NCBI RefSeq assembly: GCF_019112545.1
Contig: NW_025064940.1
Span: 1 to 64,000 of the forward strand
Direction of reading: 5' to 3'
Length of the DNA: 64,000 bases
DNA from: Guyanagaster necrorhizus
Lineage: Eukaryota; Basidiomycota; Agaricomycetes; Agaricales; Physalacriaceae
The translations under genes were made by a program, and so were the position numbers. Of the stretch, positions 23,936 to 37,104 are shown in pieces (position 1 is the stretch's first letter; every line of letters starts with the position of its first letter). Below the pieces are notes generated by a model. That model had not been told where the DNA came from, did not search any database, and was given only the letters and a program-made list of their open reading frames with translations.

Positions 23936-26289
23936 TTCTATTTGTGGGTGTAATATAGCTGAAAATAAATATCTTTTATTGTCCCTCTTTTTATCTAGAA
24001 AATATCTCAAAAACATGTTCATATATTTGCTCTAAAATATAACCAAAAATAAGTACTTTTTCTTTTAATTTTATGGAATCTATTTTACTCATATAAAAAT
24101 GTCTAGAAAAGTCACAATATTTTTAAATCTCCTTTTTTCATGCTAAAAAACTACTGGCCTCAGCAGTGACAGTGGGTGATATATCACAAAGAATAAAACA
24201 AACATACAGCAAAAGAATAGTATCTTAATAACAAAGAACAAGATAGACAAGCTTGAATGATACTTGAACAGATTTGAGTGAAGGTCTGCTCAGATAAATA
24301 CACAGCTCTGCTTTACAGCAATTTCTGTAAGATACCAGTTTTGAGAAGTGCATGTAAACTTCATAGTGCTGAGCTCTCTCCAAATAAAGAATAGTTTGTT
24401 ACATTGAAACTTGAAAAAGCAGTTATGAAAGAGAAATTTTGAACCCATAGAAGCTGGGTGAGAACAACAAGCCACCTTCTATCATATGAAGGTTCTCTCT
24501 TGGAATCATCTGGTATGGGTCAGGACTAAGCTTGCTCTTCTCTCCTTCCAGGACTTATTATCATGCAGCTATTGAGCAATTTTCACTTGAATTGCTTTCT
24601 GAATTAAGACAGAATAATTTTATTCTTGATCATCATGCACATTTATCCTGCTGGTGACAGATCTGATGATATGCTCACCTCAGAAGTTGACATCATCTCA
24701 TCTTTTCTCTTTTCTGATCATCTGCTACAAATTGGATGTTTATATTGTGAGATAAACACAGTGCTCTACTCTTCTCTTTGCAGGGAGTATCTTGGATAAT
24801 ACAGGTATTATCTATTAGATTGAACATACTTTCAAAAATACAAGCATCATTGATATTATAAACATAGTCTAACAAAGGCAGATTCTTCTCTGCAAAAGTC
24901 ACTATTAGATGTATGACATCTAGATCCTCTACACTCATATCATATAAGAATTGCCATAATAAACACTTAGAAGCATTTTATTATCAGAGATCAGAATGAT
25001 ATTGTTGGTCATAGTATACCAGTGTGCTTTGATATGCACTTAAGAACTTGTAGCATGCAAACAGTCAAAAGCACTAAGTCTAAAATATCCAGGACTTCTG
25101 AATGAGAATCAGATTTAATAAACTATTGTGATGAACATGTAGATAGCATTTCTAGCTCTTCAATTATCAGGAGTGTTCAAAAAGAGACAGCCAGCCCACT
25201 GCCAAGATGTGAAGGAAGAGGAGCATCAAGTGAATTGGTCACAATCATGTTTCAACAGACCATTCTGAAGCATCTAAAATTAAGTGACATAATAGAGATA
25301 TTCTGATTAGAAGATGAAATAAGAAGAAAGAAAGAGATGCTGAAACAGTCATACCATCACATGGAAGTGGTGATCCAAGATCAACTTGTGTGGCCTGATA
25401 GTCACTGTGGAAATGATCACATGATTCTTCTGGTTGTTCAATCTTTCATTATTTAAAGTTGAAGTTCAGTTCATTCTGCTATAATCTCACTTACCACTGG
25501 TTTTTTGGATCAAATACACCTTTCCTTCACTAGAGATTACAATTGTGTTAAAAATCACTGTCTTACACTCTGTAGCAGGTATGAGAACAGCTGAAATTGA
25601 ACCATTCACCAAAGCACCAAGTACTGCTAGTCTTAAATGCTTGTACATGTACTATTCTCACATTGTTGGATAGTGTCAAGAGTTCCAAGAAAAGATGAGA
25701 TGCAATGCCAACTTTAAGAGCCACCATACAATAGCTATGATAAAGTGAATAAAACTCATAAGAGATACACTGGAAACAAGGCTCAAATTTATTAATAATT
25801 TTATGCTATATACATATGAAACTCTGAAAAGAAATAATGAAGGTTTTACAATCCTTGAGAAGAGAGCAGGTCATCTACATTTTTACAGTTGTGAAGAAGA
25901 GAGACTGGCAACAAGATCAGGCATGGAGGAGCCTATCTCTCAAGCTCAAGATTGAAATGGTGACTCTGTGTCTGTTAGACTTGTACAGCTCAGTATGCAA
26001 TTCAGGAAGTGATATCTTTTAAAGAGACTATTTAAAAGCCATCATTGGGTGGCATCATATTGATAGCTGTCCTTGTAGGCAGCTGTATTATGAGGCAGTT
26101 GTGATCTCACTGCTTGCAGATGCTTGTATGCCTTTGGATGGGTCAGGTCCAATAAAGTTGAAGGCTATAGGAATGGGAGGTGGTAAGATTGAGGACTACA
26201 GTGAACAGACTCTTGTCTCTACAATGCTTGGTGCTATCTATCACAGGATACAATTTCCAGACCAGGGATGGGGTGGTCTGCTCACACAA
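23936..26289. other. AT-rich, CpG-poor stretch without recognised genes
   Basis: Between the E flank and the truncated C LTR. Only short ORFs occur (for example 24693-24938 on minus, 25837-26022 on plus), none with a motif I recognise. Base composition and lack of CpG match the neighbouring dead elements, so this is probably very old repeat sequence or a decayed locus. Confidence 0.5.
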
Positions 26290-26637
26290 GGCCTTTGAGA
26301 ATTGGCTTGAGGGTAGAATGAGATAAATAAACTTTAGCTCGAAGCTGGAGATTACCAGCAAGAGCAGATGGTCTTAAATACTGTACAAGGTCTGCTAATA
26401 ATACTACTGCCTTTTGTATGTTTCTAAGTCCATTGTGCCCATTGTCCTAGGGTATCGCTATTGTACATAATAGAAGGATTGTGCATCATCAGGCAATGCT
26501 GTTGCATTGAAAGACAATGACAGACTCAGCTAGTTGTGATGACTAAGCTTCATCCCATGGTCTTAAGCACTCATTCTAGTGCTCTGACTAAGCATAAATA
26601 AGGGTTAATCCATGAGAGAAAGGGAAAAATCATAATA
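26290..26637 (-). repeat. Element C 3' LTR, truncated (348 of 458 bp)
   Basis: Matches the C 5' LTR from GGCCTTTGAG through the terminal CATAATA (CGTAACA in the 5' copy). The first about 110 bases as written on the plus strand, its U5 end, are absent and replaced by unrelated sequence. The adjacent TTACCCCCTCCTTAAG is the complement of the polypurine tract. Confidence 0.9.
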
Positions 26638-26719
26638 TTACCCCCTCCTTAAGACCATCATCCCAATGGCTTAATTAAGAGATAATTCATAGTCATGAAT
26701 GCCATCATTGGCATTCATT

Positions 26720-29700
26720 AACTTTTCATTTACTCACTGATTGGATTTCAGTCCATAACCCTTCTAGCTGACCAGATAATCAATGGTAGTCATCATACCA
26801 CTCCCTTTTACCTTGATTTTTTGTAGTTTGTGATTTAAAACTTAGTTGACTTTGTAATGTTCCTCATCATCAATAAAGTCAGGAGGTGATAGTGGAGGTC
26901 ATTCTTGGTTGGAAAATGCCAGTGTGATGTATAGGGTTAATAATGTCTCATTAAAGACATTGTGTATCTTCTATATTGGTGGAAGCCATAGCTTATAAGT
27001 GCTGGCACCAACTTTGGAGATGATTGGAAAGAGACTAGTGTGCTTGTCAGCTAGCTTGTGTTTAGGGCATGGGAGGTGAAGGTTGGTTGTGTCAAGCCAG
27101 ACCTTGTCATTGGTGGAGTAATAGTGTACAGCATGGCAATATTTATTATATTGCCATGTCATTGCAGTCACAGCCCATTTAAGAGTGGTTTTAGTTTTCA
27201 AGTAGATTTTTGCTATGGTAGTGGCAAAATCTGTAGATGCAGGGGTCGTGGTGTGGTGTTGCTTAGTCTGAGTGATGTTTGAGTGTTGGCTATAGTTGAC
27301 AAAGAACAGTGTCTTTCCTGTCACTGAGTGGACTTGGTTATTGTGCTGAAAGATGACAAGAGCTAGCCATTCTACCCAGTCATCTTGTTGATAGTTAATG
27401 AATAGGCAGAGGTACTTTTCCACTTCTTGATTTGCACATTCTGTTTGTCTATTGGTTTGAGGGTGATATGCAGTTGATGCATTTCTTTTGATGTTTAGGA
27501 GGTGGTAGAGATCATCCAGAAACTTTGAGATGAATTGAGGTTCCCTATCTAAGATAACCACTTGAGGCATGCTATATTTAGCATAGACCTTGTCACACAA
27601 AATCTTTGCCCATCCTTTGGAAGTCAACTCTGTTGAGCAGGCAATCAAAATGATCACTTTTGAGAATTGATCAACTACAACAATGATTGCATCATAGCCA
27701 TTACAGTCTGGGAGTCTGGTAATCATGTTGACTGAAATATGGGTCTATAGTGACAATGGAACCTCATTTAGGTGGAGTGGAGTAGCTCAAGCCTGTGTCA
27801 ATGATTTGCCTCTTTGGCAGACCTTGCATGCTTTGACATATGCAATAATATCATTGTTTATCTTAGGCCACCAGTACTCTTGCAGCACTAGTTCCTTGGT
27901 TTTGGCAATGCCAGGGTGGCCAGCAGTTGCATAGTCATGACAGGTGGCAATGATTTCACTGTATAGTCCTTGATTTTGGAGGATATAGATCCACCTATCA
28001 TAGCAAATTAGTCTCTCTTTCTTTGTTATTTCTCACTCATGGTTGAGGGATAGAGCTATTTGCTGATCCCATTTGTGGTTATCTTAGGTTATGCTTTTGA
28101 TGCACTTATGGATTTCTTCCTCCATTGGCATTATCATGGCCTGAAAATGTTCAGACTATAACAATGTTACTTCCTCATTATCAGTCTCCTTCTGATTATG
28201 ATCCACTCTCTGACTGAAAAGGTCAGCCTTCTTGTTTGCCATTTCTGCTTTGTGATAGAGTATATACTGATATTGACTGAGTTCAGTGACCCATCTGGCC
28301 TGCCAATGATTTAGTTTTTGTGGTTGTTGAAAATATTGAAGGTTTTAATGATCTGTCTAGATCTCAAAAACTTCTGTGGTCCCAATCAGATAGTGCTGCC
28401 ATTCTTCCAGGGTAAGCATAATAGCGAGCAACTCTTTGTCATAGATTTTATAGTTTCATTTGATGACAGTGAGTGCTTTCAAGAGAAATGCCACCAGGCA
28501 CCACTTTTGATCCTGTTCTTGTGAAAGCATAGCTCTGATGGCACTTTCACTGGAATCAGCTTCAACTTGAAATTTCCTCTCCTGGATAGAGATAGTGAGT
28601 ATGACATCCTCAGCTAATTGTCATTTCAGATCATCAAAGATGGTTTGTTGGGAGGAGCCCCAAATCCAGAGAGTATTGCCAGTTAACTGAGTCATTGATT
28701 AGACAATTTTGCTGTAATCTCAGATAAAACATTGGTAAAAGTTTGTAAACCTAAGGAATGACTGTAATTCCTTCTTCTTGACTGGTTCCAGCCATTCTGT
28801 CACCTCTGCCACCTTGATGAGATCCATTCAAATGCTTCCTTCACTAATTATGACTCTGAGGTACTTGATCTTGAGTACTTTGAATTCACATTTCTCTGCT
28901 TTGAGGAATAATTTGTGCTTTCTCATGAGAGCTAATACTTGTCACACTAGCTTTCTGTATTCCTCTTTTGTCTTCAACATGATTAAGATGTTGTCAAGAT
29001 AAATGGTGATTTTCCCAGTGGAGATGAGGTCCTTGAAGATGTCATTCATCATCCACTGGAAAGTTGCTGGAGAGTTAGTGAGCCCAAAGAACATGACCAT
29101 AGGCTCAAATAACCTCTAGTTTGTCCTAAATGCAGCTTTTTATTCATCTCTTTTTTTGATCCAGACATTATTATAGCCTCACCAGATATCAAATTTGGTG
29201 TAATATTTAGCATCTCAGAGTTTGTCCATTAGTTCTGAGATCAGTGGAAGAGAATAACAGTTCTTGATCATCATCTCATTAAGCTTTCAATAGTCTTAGA
29301 CCAGTCAGAGTTTACTGTCCTTCTTTTTGACAAAGAAGAATGGTGAAGCCATCAGAGATTTCAATAGCCAGATTTGTCTGCTGGACAAGTTTTCATCCAG
29401 AAACTTGTCAAGCTCTTGTTGTTCATTACTGCTAAGAGAATAAGTCTTGCAGTCAAGATTAGCATTGATATTTGGGATCAATTCAATTGCATGATCCTAT
29501 GGCTTCAGTTCTGGCAGCTCATTGAAGCTTTTCTTCTCAAATAGATTCCTGAAGTCTTGTGCCCATTCAAGTACCATTTCTTTGAAGGTTTTCTCCTTTT
29601 TATGCTCATTGGCCTTGGCAGCCAGGTTGTTGGTATGATGAATTGCTCAAATGTGCACCTTGCATTGAAGATTGATGGTGAGAATGGTTTCTTCATCTTT

Positions 29701-29873
29701 TATTTTCTTATCCTATCGATCTTCTGGATCTTTGTTGAATAACTCAAATGGGATCTTCCAGCAGTGGCATCTTACAAATGTAATTCTTCCAGTCTTCCAA
29801 TTGATCAATGGATTGTGATGTATTAGTCAGTCATGACCAAGGAAAATTTCTTTGGTCCTAAGATCCATGATGG
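26720..29873 (-). pseudogene. Element C pol: RT, RNase H, integrase, chromodomain (broken)
   Basis: On minus: RT from the F insertion at 29873 to about 28780, with YXDD reading YLDN at 28990-29001; RNase H about 28740-28250; integrase zinc region about 27900-27790; integrase core in a 251-codon open stretch at 26971-27726. That stretch has VVVDQFSK, VVILDREPQF and HPQTNRQTECANQ, so all three D, D and E positions are kept. The chromodomain-like end lies at about 26930-26720. The core being open over 250 codons makes C the best preserved integrase here, but RT is inactive. Confidence 0.9.
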
Positions 29874-29878
29874 CTAGG
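29874..29878. repeat. Target-site duplication CTAGG, left copy, element F
   Basis: CTAGG precedes the F 5' LTR and recurs at 37823-37827 after the 3' LTR. The two flanks are adjacent parts of the element C protease gene. Confidence 0.92.
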
Positions 29879-30377
29879 TGTTATATGCATACCATCAGCC
29901 TCTGTGTCATCTCAAACTAACTACAAATCCAATCATGCTATCCACTGGACTCTGGCCACTCCCCATTACCTACTAATTTCATTTTATCATTATCATTTCA
30001 CATTTATATTTTACATTGTAATATCTAAACTCTAAACTCAGTAGTGAATACTGACACCAAAACCCAATGGAACCTGACTTAGAATTAGCTACCATTAGTA
30101 TATAAAGCCATGTACATCATTGTAACTACTCAGTTCCAATATCAACTTGGATAAGCCATCTACACTTCACACTCACTTCAACTCCTCCATACCTTATCTA
30201 TTGGATTCTGCTCTAAAGGATATTTCGGTTCACTTTTCTAATGAAACTCTATTCTGTCCATCCAGATCCTTGGGCTCTGACTCAAGAGTGACATTGCTAA
30301 TAGCTTTGTTGATGCTCATGCACTCTGCTGGACTCTGCACATGCACTCAAGCTCACTCAATTGGTATGTTCCTAACA
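29879..30377 (+). repeat. Element F 5' LTR (499 bp)
   Basis: Starts TGTTATATGC and ends TTCCTAACA. A TATATAAAG box near 30102-30110 precedes AGTTCCAATAT, which is complementary in 10 of 11 bases to ATATTTGAACT (about 30380-30390) just after the LTR, a candidate self-priming site. It differs from the 3' LTR by many transitions, roughly 9% by eye. Confidence 0.93.
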
Positions 30378-30416
30378 GTATATTTGAACTCAAACTCTTA
30401 AGTTGAAAATTTTATT

Positions 30417-31847
30417 ATGTCCATCACATTTATCAAACTCACAGAAACTGATCCTGAACAAACTCAGTCCACTCATCCAAACATGTTTTCTATAGAAGAC
30501 ATTTTAGCCTCTGCCTCAAAGGAATAACCAGGCCTTTTTGGATCAGCCTCCAGTAGAGGACAATCTTCTCATAGAGAAACCTACAATCACTCTAGCTTCA
30601 CTGCTGACCAACCTAATTATGATGATTCTCCTGACCTGTTTGACACTACCAGCATCCCAACCAACAGGGCTTGATAGGCCAGCCTGATGTATGGTGCCCA
30701 AACTGACCCCTCAATAGACCCTTTACCCTTAAGCAACATGCATGGAAATCCAGACAGCCTAGACTCAGAGAGCAGAGATGAAGACACCCCTACTCATACT
30801 CCTATTTGATGGGAACCAGGTGGCAATCCACCAAACCCTTTTCCAGAGGGTCCAGGAGGTCTAGGTGGTCTTAATAGCCCAAGAAGTTCTAATGGCCCCA
30901 CAGAAAATAACAATCTAAACCAGCAGGACATGTTCCTAGAATTCATGAACCTGTTATGAGGAGTCTCCACTTTCCTCAACAATCTTAAACCAGCCACTAT
31001 TCATACCAAAGTCAAGGAACCAGAACTATTTGATGGCTCTGACTCTTGCAAACTGAAGGCTTTCATTGTCTCCCTTCAGTTGAACTTCAATGACAGACCC
31101 ACTGCATTTGCAACAGATGCTAACAAGGTTAACTATGCCATTTCATTCCTGGCCAGCACTGTGCTTAACTGGTTTAAACCAGACATTCTTAACTCCAATC
31201 CACAGAATCCACCAGCCTGGCAATTCTCCTATACAGCTTTCCTAGATGAGCTTCATAGCAACTTCAGCCCCTTTGATGCTATCAGAGATGCTGAAGATGC
31301 ATTAGAACATCTTTGGATGCATGATAGAGATCAGATCATGAAGTATATGGTCTAATTCAACCAGTACACTTCACAAATTAGGTACAGAGATAACTCCCTC
31401 TGCTATGCCTTTTACCATGGCCTCTGCACCCATATCAAAGATGATATAGCACACCATGAGAAGCCAAACAACCTTTGTGATATGCACTTCCTTGCCCAAG
31501 AACTTGATGCTTGCTACTGGACCCAGAAGACCGAAATTGCCCAGGAAAACTAGGACAATAAATTCTCCAACCTCAAATCCAAGAGGTCTAACATGTCTTC
31601 CTCAGACTCCAGCTCCACACTGAAATCTACCACCCCTAAGCCCTATGCTGACAAGCTAGGTAAAGATGGCCATCTTACTCAGGAAGAAAAAGACCACCAG
31701 TGCCAGAACAACCTTTGCATGTTCTGTGGAGCCAAACACAAGACCAAGGACTGCAATAAGTGGAAGGCAGCAGCTTCTGCCAAGGGTCATGCAGCAGAAG
31801 TCGACACTGCTCCTGTGGAACTGGCCTCGACAGAGTCAAAAAAGTAG
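30417..31847 (+). pseudogene. Element F gag (broken)
   Basis: ATG at 30417 begins MSITFIKLTETDPEQ. Capsid-type sequence lies at about 31000-31560 (DANKVNYAISFLASTVLNWF, DAIRDAEDALEHL), characteristic of chromovirus Gag. A knuckle near 31719-31757 reads CMFCGAKHKTKDC, one residue shorter than the classical C-x2-C-x4-H-x4-C. In-frame stops occur near 30527 (TAA), 30675 (TGA) and 31354 (TAA), the first two at likely former Gln/Glu, Arg or Trp codons. Confidence 0.88.
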
Positions 31848-34800
31848 AAAGCAACTCTGTTCCCTCTATGTGAGTTCAGGGTTGTGTTGACTCTATTTGC
31901 ACACTGGAGGTCATCACTCTTAATGCAACATCTCTTTTCAATCACTCCTTCCACATTCCCCTCTCAGCAGAATTACCAACTACTACAGAATCTGATAGTT
32001 CTCCAACTGGTACCATTTTGTGTTTTTTTGCCCTTATTGATTCTGGCTCTAGCCACTGCTTTGTTGACACTAAGTATGTAGCTGCTAATGAAATTCCCAT
32101 TAAAACCATCTCTAGTGTGCAACTTCAATTATTTGATGGCTCCATTAGAAGCTGTATATCTCAAATCGCAACCATCTCCATCTGTTTCCCATTCAGAGAT
32201 ACCTTCTCCATCAACTTCTATATCATCTCTCTGGATTCATCTTACAATCTTGTCCTAGGATACAACTGGCTCTCCTGCTACAATCCACTGATTGACTGAG
32301 CTGAGAACAGTATTATTTTCTGCTCAAGCTATCAGAATCTCACTCTAACTAATTTCACAGCCTCCACTGCATCCCAAAGACTTCCATGCCCACAGGACAA
32401 CAGTCCACCCCTCTCTGAGCCTTCCAGCTCAAATCTGAGACTTTCATGCCCACCAGACTCTATCAGCCCAACTCCCAGAGCTTCATCCCATTCTAAATCA
32501 ACTCTAAGTAGCCAGCAGACTTCATTCCTATACAAACCCATCTACTCCTATTCTCTCTCAGAGTCTTTTACTATAAAAGCATATCCAAAGATCTCTATCA
32601 TATCTGCTGCTGCATTTGTCTGAGCCAGTGTGGAAGAAGACACTCAGCAGTTCATACTACAGCCTTTCTTGCCTAATATTGGAGCCAAAGCCACATCTGC
32701 AGAACCAGCAGATCTTTTATCAGTGCCAGTAGAGTACCATGATTTTGCAGATGTCTTCAGCAATACCTTCTCCAAAAAATTACCTGAACACAGGCTGTAC
32801 AACCTCAAAATCAATCTTGAGAAAGGAACCTCTCCACAGCTTAGACCCATTTATTCTCTCTCAGAATCTGAACTCAAGGCTCTACAAGAGTTTATTGATG
32901 ATAATCTGTGCAATAGATTCATTACTCCATTCTGCTCTCCACATGCGACTCCAGTTCTATTTGTCAAGAAATAGACCAATGAACTCTGACTTTGTATCAA
33001 CTATCATAGCCTAAACAAAATCTCCAAGAATGATCACTATCCTCTTCCCCTCATTTCTGATCTCCTTGACTCTGCCTGCTCCATGTGCATCTACACCAAG
33101 CTTGACCTTTGGCATGCCTACCATCTTGTCTGCATAGCTAAGGGGGATGAATGGAAAACAGCCTTCCAGACCTGTTATAGTTCCTTCAAATGGCATGTCA
33201 TGCCTTTTGACCTCACAAATGCTCCAGTGGCACTCCAACAATTTGTGAATGATATATTCTCTGATATGTTCAATATATCAGTAGTAGTCTACCTCAATGA
33301 TATCCTCATATATTCCAACAACCCAGAAGATCATCAGAAACATGTTCATGAGATCCTATGCAGGCTTAGAGCTAACAGACTCTACTGCAAAGGTTTCAAA
33401 TATGAATTCAACCAGAACTCCATAGAGTATCTAGGCTACATCTTATCACCTGAAGGACTTTGCATATCTGAAGAAAAAGTCAAGGACATTCAATCCTTCC
33501 TTGGCTTTGCCAACTTCTACTATTGCTTCATACATGGATATAGTGACATCATCATCCCTCTTACTCAACTCACCTGCAAGAGAACTCCATGGAAATTTGA
33601 TGACAAATGCTTGGCTACCTTCAATGAATTGAAAGAGGCTTTTACACATGCTCTTATCCTTACTCACTGGGTTCTTGATCGAAAAATAGTAGTGAAAACT
33701 GACACCTCTGATTATGCCATTGCAGCTATCCTCTCCATTCATCTCAAAGATGGTGAAATTCACCTGATTGCATTTCACTCTTAGAGCCTCCACAATGCTG
33801 AACTCAACTACAACACCCATAACAAGGAACTCTTAGCCATTTTTGAAGCTTTTAAACATTGGCAGCACTACCTTGAAGGCTCTATAGACTCTATCAATAT
33901 TGTAACAGACCACAAGAACCTTGAATACTTCACCACCACTAAGATTCTAATCTGCTGACAAGTCTGCTAGTCTGAATACCTATCTCAGTTCAATCTAGTA
34001 ATTCATTTTCACCCTAGAAAACTTGGTGGAAAACCAGATGTGCTCACTAAATGATGGGACATCTACCCTAAAGAGGAGGATAGCTAATATGCTCAAGTTA
34101 ACCCCCACAACTTCCAACCTGTGTTTATCCAAGAACAACTTTCCACATCACTCCATGCAACCTATCTTGAAGGCCCTACTCTCCAAGCCAGCACCATCAT
34201 GGACATTGACAAGCTCCACATCAATATCAAATAAGCACAATCTTCTGACCCTACATCCTCCAATGACCTCCACCAGGCTAAGGCCACTTTAGAATCCTCC
34301 CTCTCTCAGTGGTCCATTGATGAATCAGACATCCTCTGCTTTGAAGGCTGCATCTATGTCCCAGAGTCTGGAGATCTTTGTCTCTGTATACTATAAAACA
34401 ATCATGATCACATCTTGGCAGGTCACTTTGGTCAAAATCAGACATTAGAACTAGTCTGACAGAACTATATCTGGCCAAAGATATGTGAATATGTCTGACA
34501 CTATATTAAGTTCTGCACAGTTTGTGGATGCAATAAGGCACCTAGACACTGTCCCTATGGGTTACTCAAACCTCTGCCAGTTTCTGAACAGCCATGGGAT
34601 TCCATTTCCATGGACTTCATTGAACAACTACCAGACTCCAATGGATTTACTGCCATCTTAGTAGTCATAGATCAAGCTAGCAAGCAAGCCATCTTCATTC
34701 CCACTCATGATACCATTAACTCTATGGAGCTCACTCAACTTTTTCTTATCCATGTATTCTCTAAACATGGAGTACCTAGTCATATCACATCTGACTGTGG

Positions 34801-35704
34801 CTCCAAATTCATCTCTCAATTTACTCACACCTTAGCCATGATCCTTGACATAAAACTCCACCTTACCTTTAGTTATTATCCAGAGGCCAACAGACAAACA
34901 GAACAAGCAAACCAAACTCTGAAACAATACATCCACATCTATTGCTCCTACCAGCAGGATAACTGGAACACTCTCTTACCCATTGCTGAATTTGCCTACA
35001 ATAATGCCCCTAACATGTCCACTAGAATTTCCCCATTTTTCACTAATAAGGGTTATCACTCCAACATCACCATTCACTCTGAAAGGGATATTGCCTCTGT
35101 CTGGGCCCAAGATTTCACAGTCAACCTTGATGAACTTCATCAATTACTAAAGGATGAAATTTCTGAAGCTCAGTCTCACTACAAGATCCAAGCAGACAAG
35201 CATTGGATTCTGGCACTCTCATTCACAGTGGAGGACAAGGTCTACCTCAGCTCCAAACATATCAAAACCACCCACCCAACCAGAAAATTCTTGGAGAAAT
35301 ACCTTGGTCCTTTCGAAATCATAGCCCAACCTAGTACTCACTCCTTTACCCTGAGGCTTCCATTGGATCTCTGGTCCATTCACCCTATCTTCCATGTATC
35401 ACAATTGGAACCTATAGAAGAAAACACCATTTCTAACCAAATCCAACCACTACCACCTCCAGTCAAAGTCAATGGAGAAGAACATTTCAAAATAGCCCAA
35501 ATCCTCGACTCTAAACTGGACCACCAGTTCTGCTGCCCACTGCTATACAAAATCCTGTGGCTAGGATATGAAGGTACCAACAAAGAATTTGCTTGGTTAC
35601 TGGCCTCTGAGTTCTCTGCCAATAAATTTATTGAAGAATTCCATCACCAATACTCAGGCAAACTAGAACCCTTGTCCAAAGTCATTCAAATATTCCATTC
35701 CTAA
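31848..35704 (+). pseudogene. Element F pol: protease, RT, RNase H, integrase, chromodomain (broken)
   Basis: Protease at about 32018-32299 keeps the active LIDSGSSHC and LVLGYNWL. RT at about 32750-33450 has YXDD reduced to YLND at 33290-33301 and several Arg-to-Trp/Cys changes (DLWHAYHLVCI). RNase H is about 33590-33990. The integrase zinc region (CTVCGCNK) is near 34515-34540. An open stretch of 364 codons (34610-35704) covers the integrase core (VVIDQASK, SDCGSKF, PEANRQTEQANQ) and a C-terminal chromodomain (HFKIAQILDSKLD ... LWLGYEGTNKEFAWL). The stop at 35704 is probably the true end. Confidence 0.93.
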
Positions 35705-36043
35705 TACAATACTACTCTGGACACCACCAGCACCCCACCTTACCATTTCAATTCTAACCACTAATTACCACTATTTAATCACCTCTTCTACACTTTCAAA
35801 GTCAAAAAAAAAATTTTGCATTTACATTTTTGTCCACTACCAACATCTGATGCCCTTTTCTATATACATTTTATACAAAAATTTTTACAAAGAAGCAGAA
35901 CCTGATAGACCTGCACCAGAACCCAAACTCTCCCTCTGCTTCTTCAACTTCTCTATATTCTTGTCCAGCCTCTTCAACATTGCCTCCCAAAGATCCTCCA
36001 CCTCCTGATCCCTCTCATCCTTGAAAATCAGTCAGGCCTTCTT

Positions 36044-37104
36044 TCAGACCTCCATCTTGGACTCCAAAAACAGCTCCAAAGGAGATGACATATCATCAGA
36101 ACTGTAGTCATCTTGAAGACCTGCCACAGTACCATGAATATCTGCCACCTCATCTACCAACTCATCTATGTGATGCATCAACTTATATATTAATTTTGAA
36201 AGTTGGTAGAGACTGGCAGAGACCTTCACACTGCTGATCACCTCACTCATGGTGATGCCCTTATTGAATGAACAGGTGGTTTTCTTGATCTTGCAGCAAG
36301 AGCAAGTCTGCCCTCAACCAGCACCTTCAGCTACCAGTCATACATAACACTATGCACCATCTTGATGACAGTGCACACAACTCTCTGAAAACAAACTAAG
36401 TTAAGCCATAAAAGAAAACCAAGACACTTACTTTCACTATCCAATAATTCTTCACTCTCTGCCAGTCCCCTCACTTCCAACTTTGCCTGCTTTTTGGGGC
36501 TAACAACCACCTTTGTTCCACTGCCATCCACTATGCTCCTCAATCTGAACTTGCATTTACAGCCTTTCTTCACCAGACCCACTGCCCTTCTCTTCCTCTC
36601 ATGCATCCTCTTCCTCCTCTCCAGAGTCCCCTTGGATTCTTTGGACTCATTGTCTCTCTCAGTTCTCTTGTACTGCTCATCATCAGACTCCAGAGGTGCA
36701 TAGTGAGTCACCTTCTTAAAGCAAAAACCAGAGCCAGAATCAAACTGTTCTGCCAACACTTGATGCAACTGAAAATCGACAGCCTCCATAGGAGTCATTT
36801 GCAACCCATCCTCTATAACCATCCCCTCTGGCTCTACCTTCTCAGCCTCAGCCCTTGCTGCAGCCTCTGCAGCCTCTCTCTCCTCAGCCTCCCTCTGAGC
36901 CACCTCTCTCAATGCCTCCTCAGCCTCCTTAGCCTGCCTCTCTACAGCCTGCTGAACCTCCTCCCTCTTCCTCTCTAATTCCTCCTTCTGCTCCTTTTTC
37001 CATGACTCCTGGGCCACACAGTCTGCCTGGGCCCTTTTCTCCTGCTCCTGCTCTCCTTGCCATTCCAAATGGCTCTCTATAGCCTCTGCATATTCTTCCT
37101 TCAT
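36044..37104 (-). CDS. Element F antisense gene: predicted coiled-coil protein with Zn2Cys6-like cysteine pattern, one intron
   Basis: On the strand opposite gag-pol, between chromodomain and 3' LTR. Exon 1 (37104 to 36432) encodes a long Glu/Ala/Arg-rich coiled coil (repeated KEEL, ERKREEV, REAEEREAAE), then HYAPLESDDEQ and a basic KRMHERKRRAVG region. A 47-bp intron (36385-36431) has GTAAGT and TTTTCAG ends and a CTTAAC branch-like site. Exon 2 (36384 to 36044) continues in frame with SCVHC, six residues, C, fourteen residues, then CSCC-KIKKTT-C and a C-terminal helix. TAG, TGA and TGA interrupt the cysteine part, consistent with mutated Trp or Arg/Cys codons, so this copy is damaged. The frame continues upstream to about 37200 past one TAG. 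Function unknown; DNA or RNA binding is possible. Confidence 0.6.
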
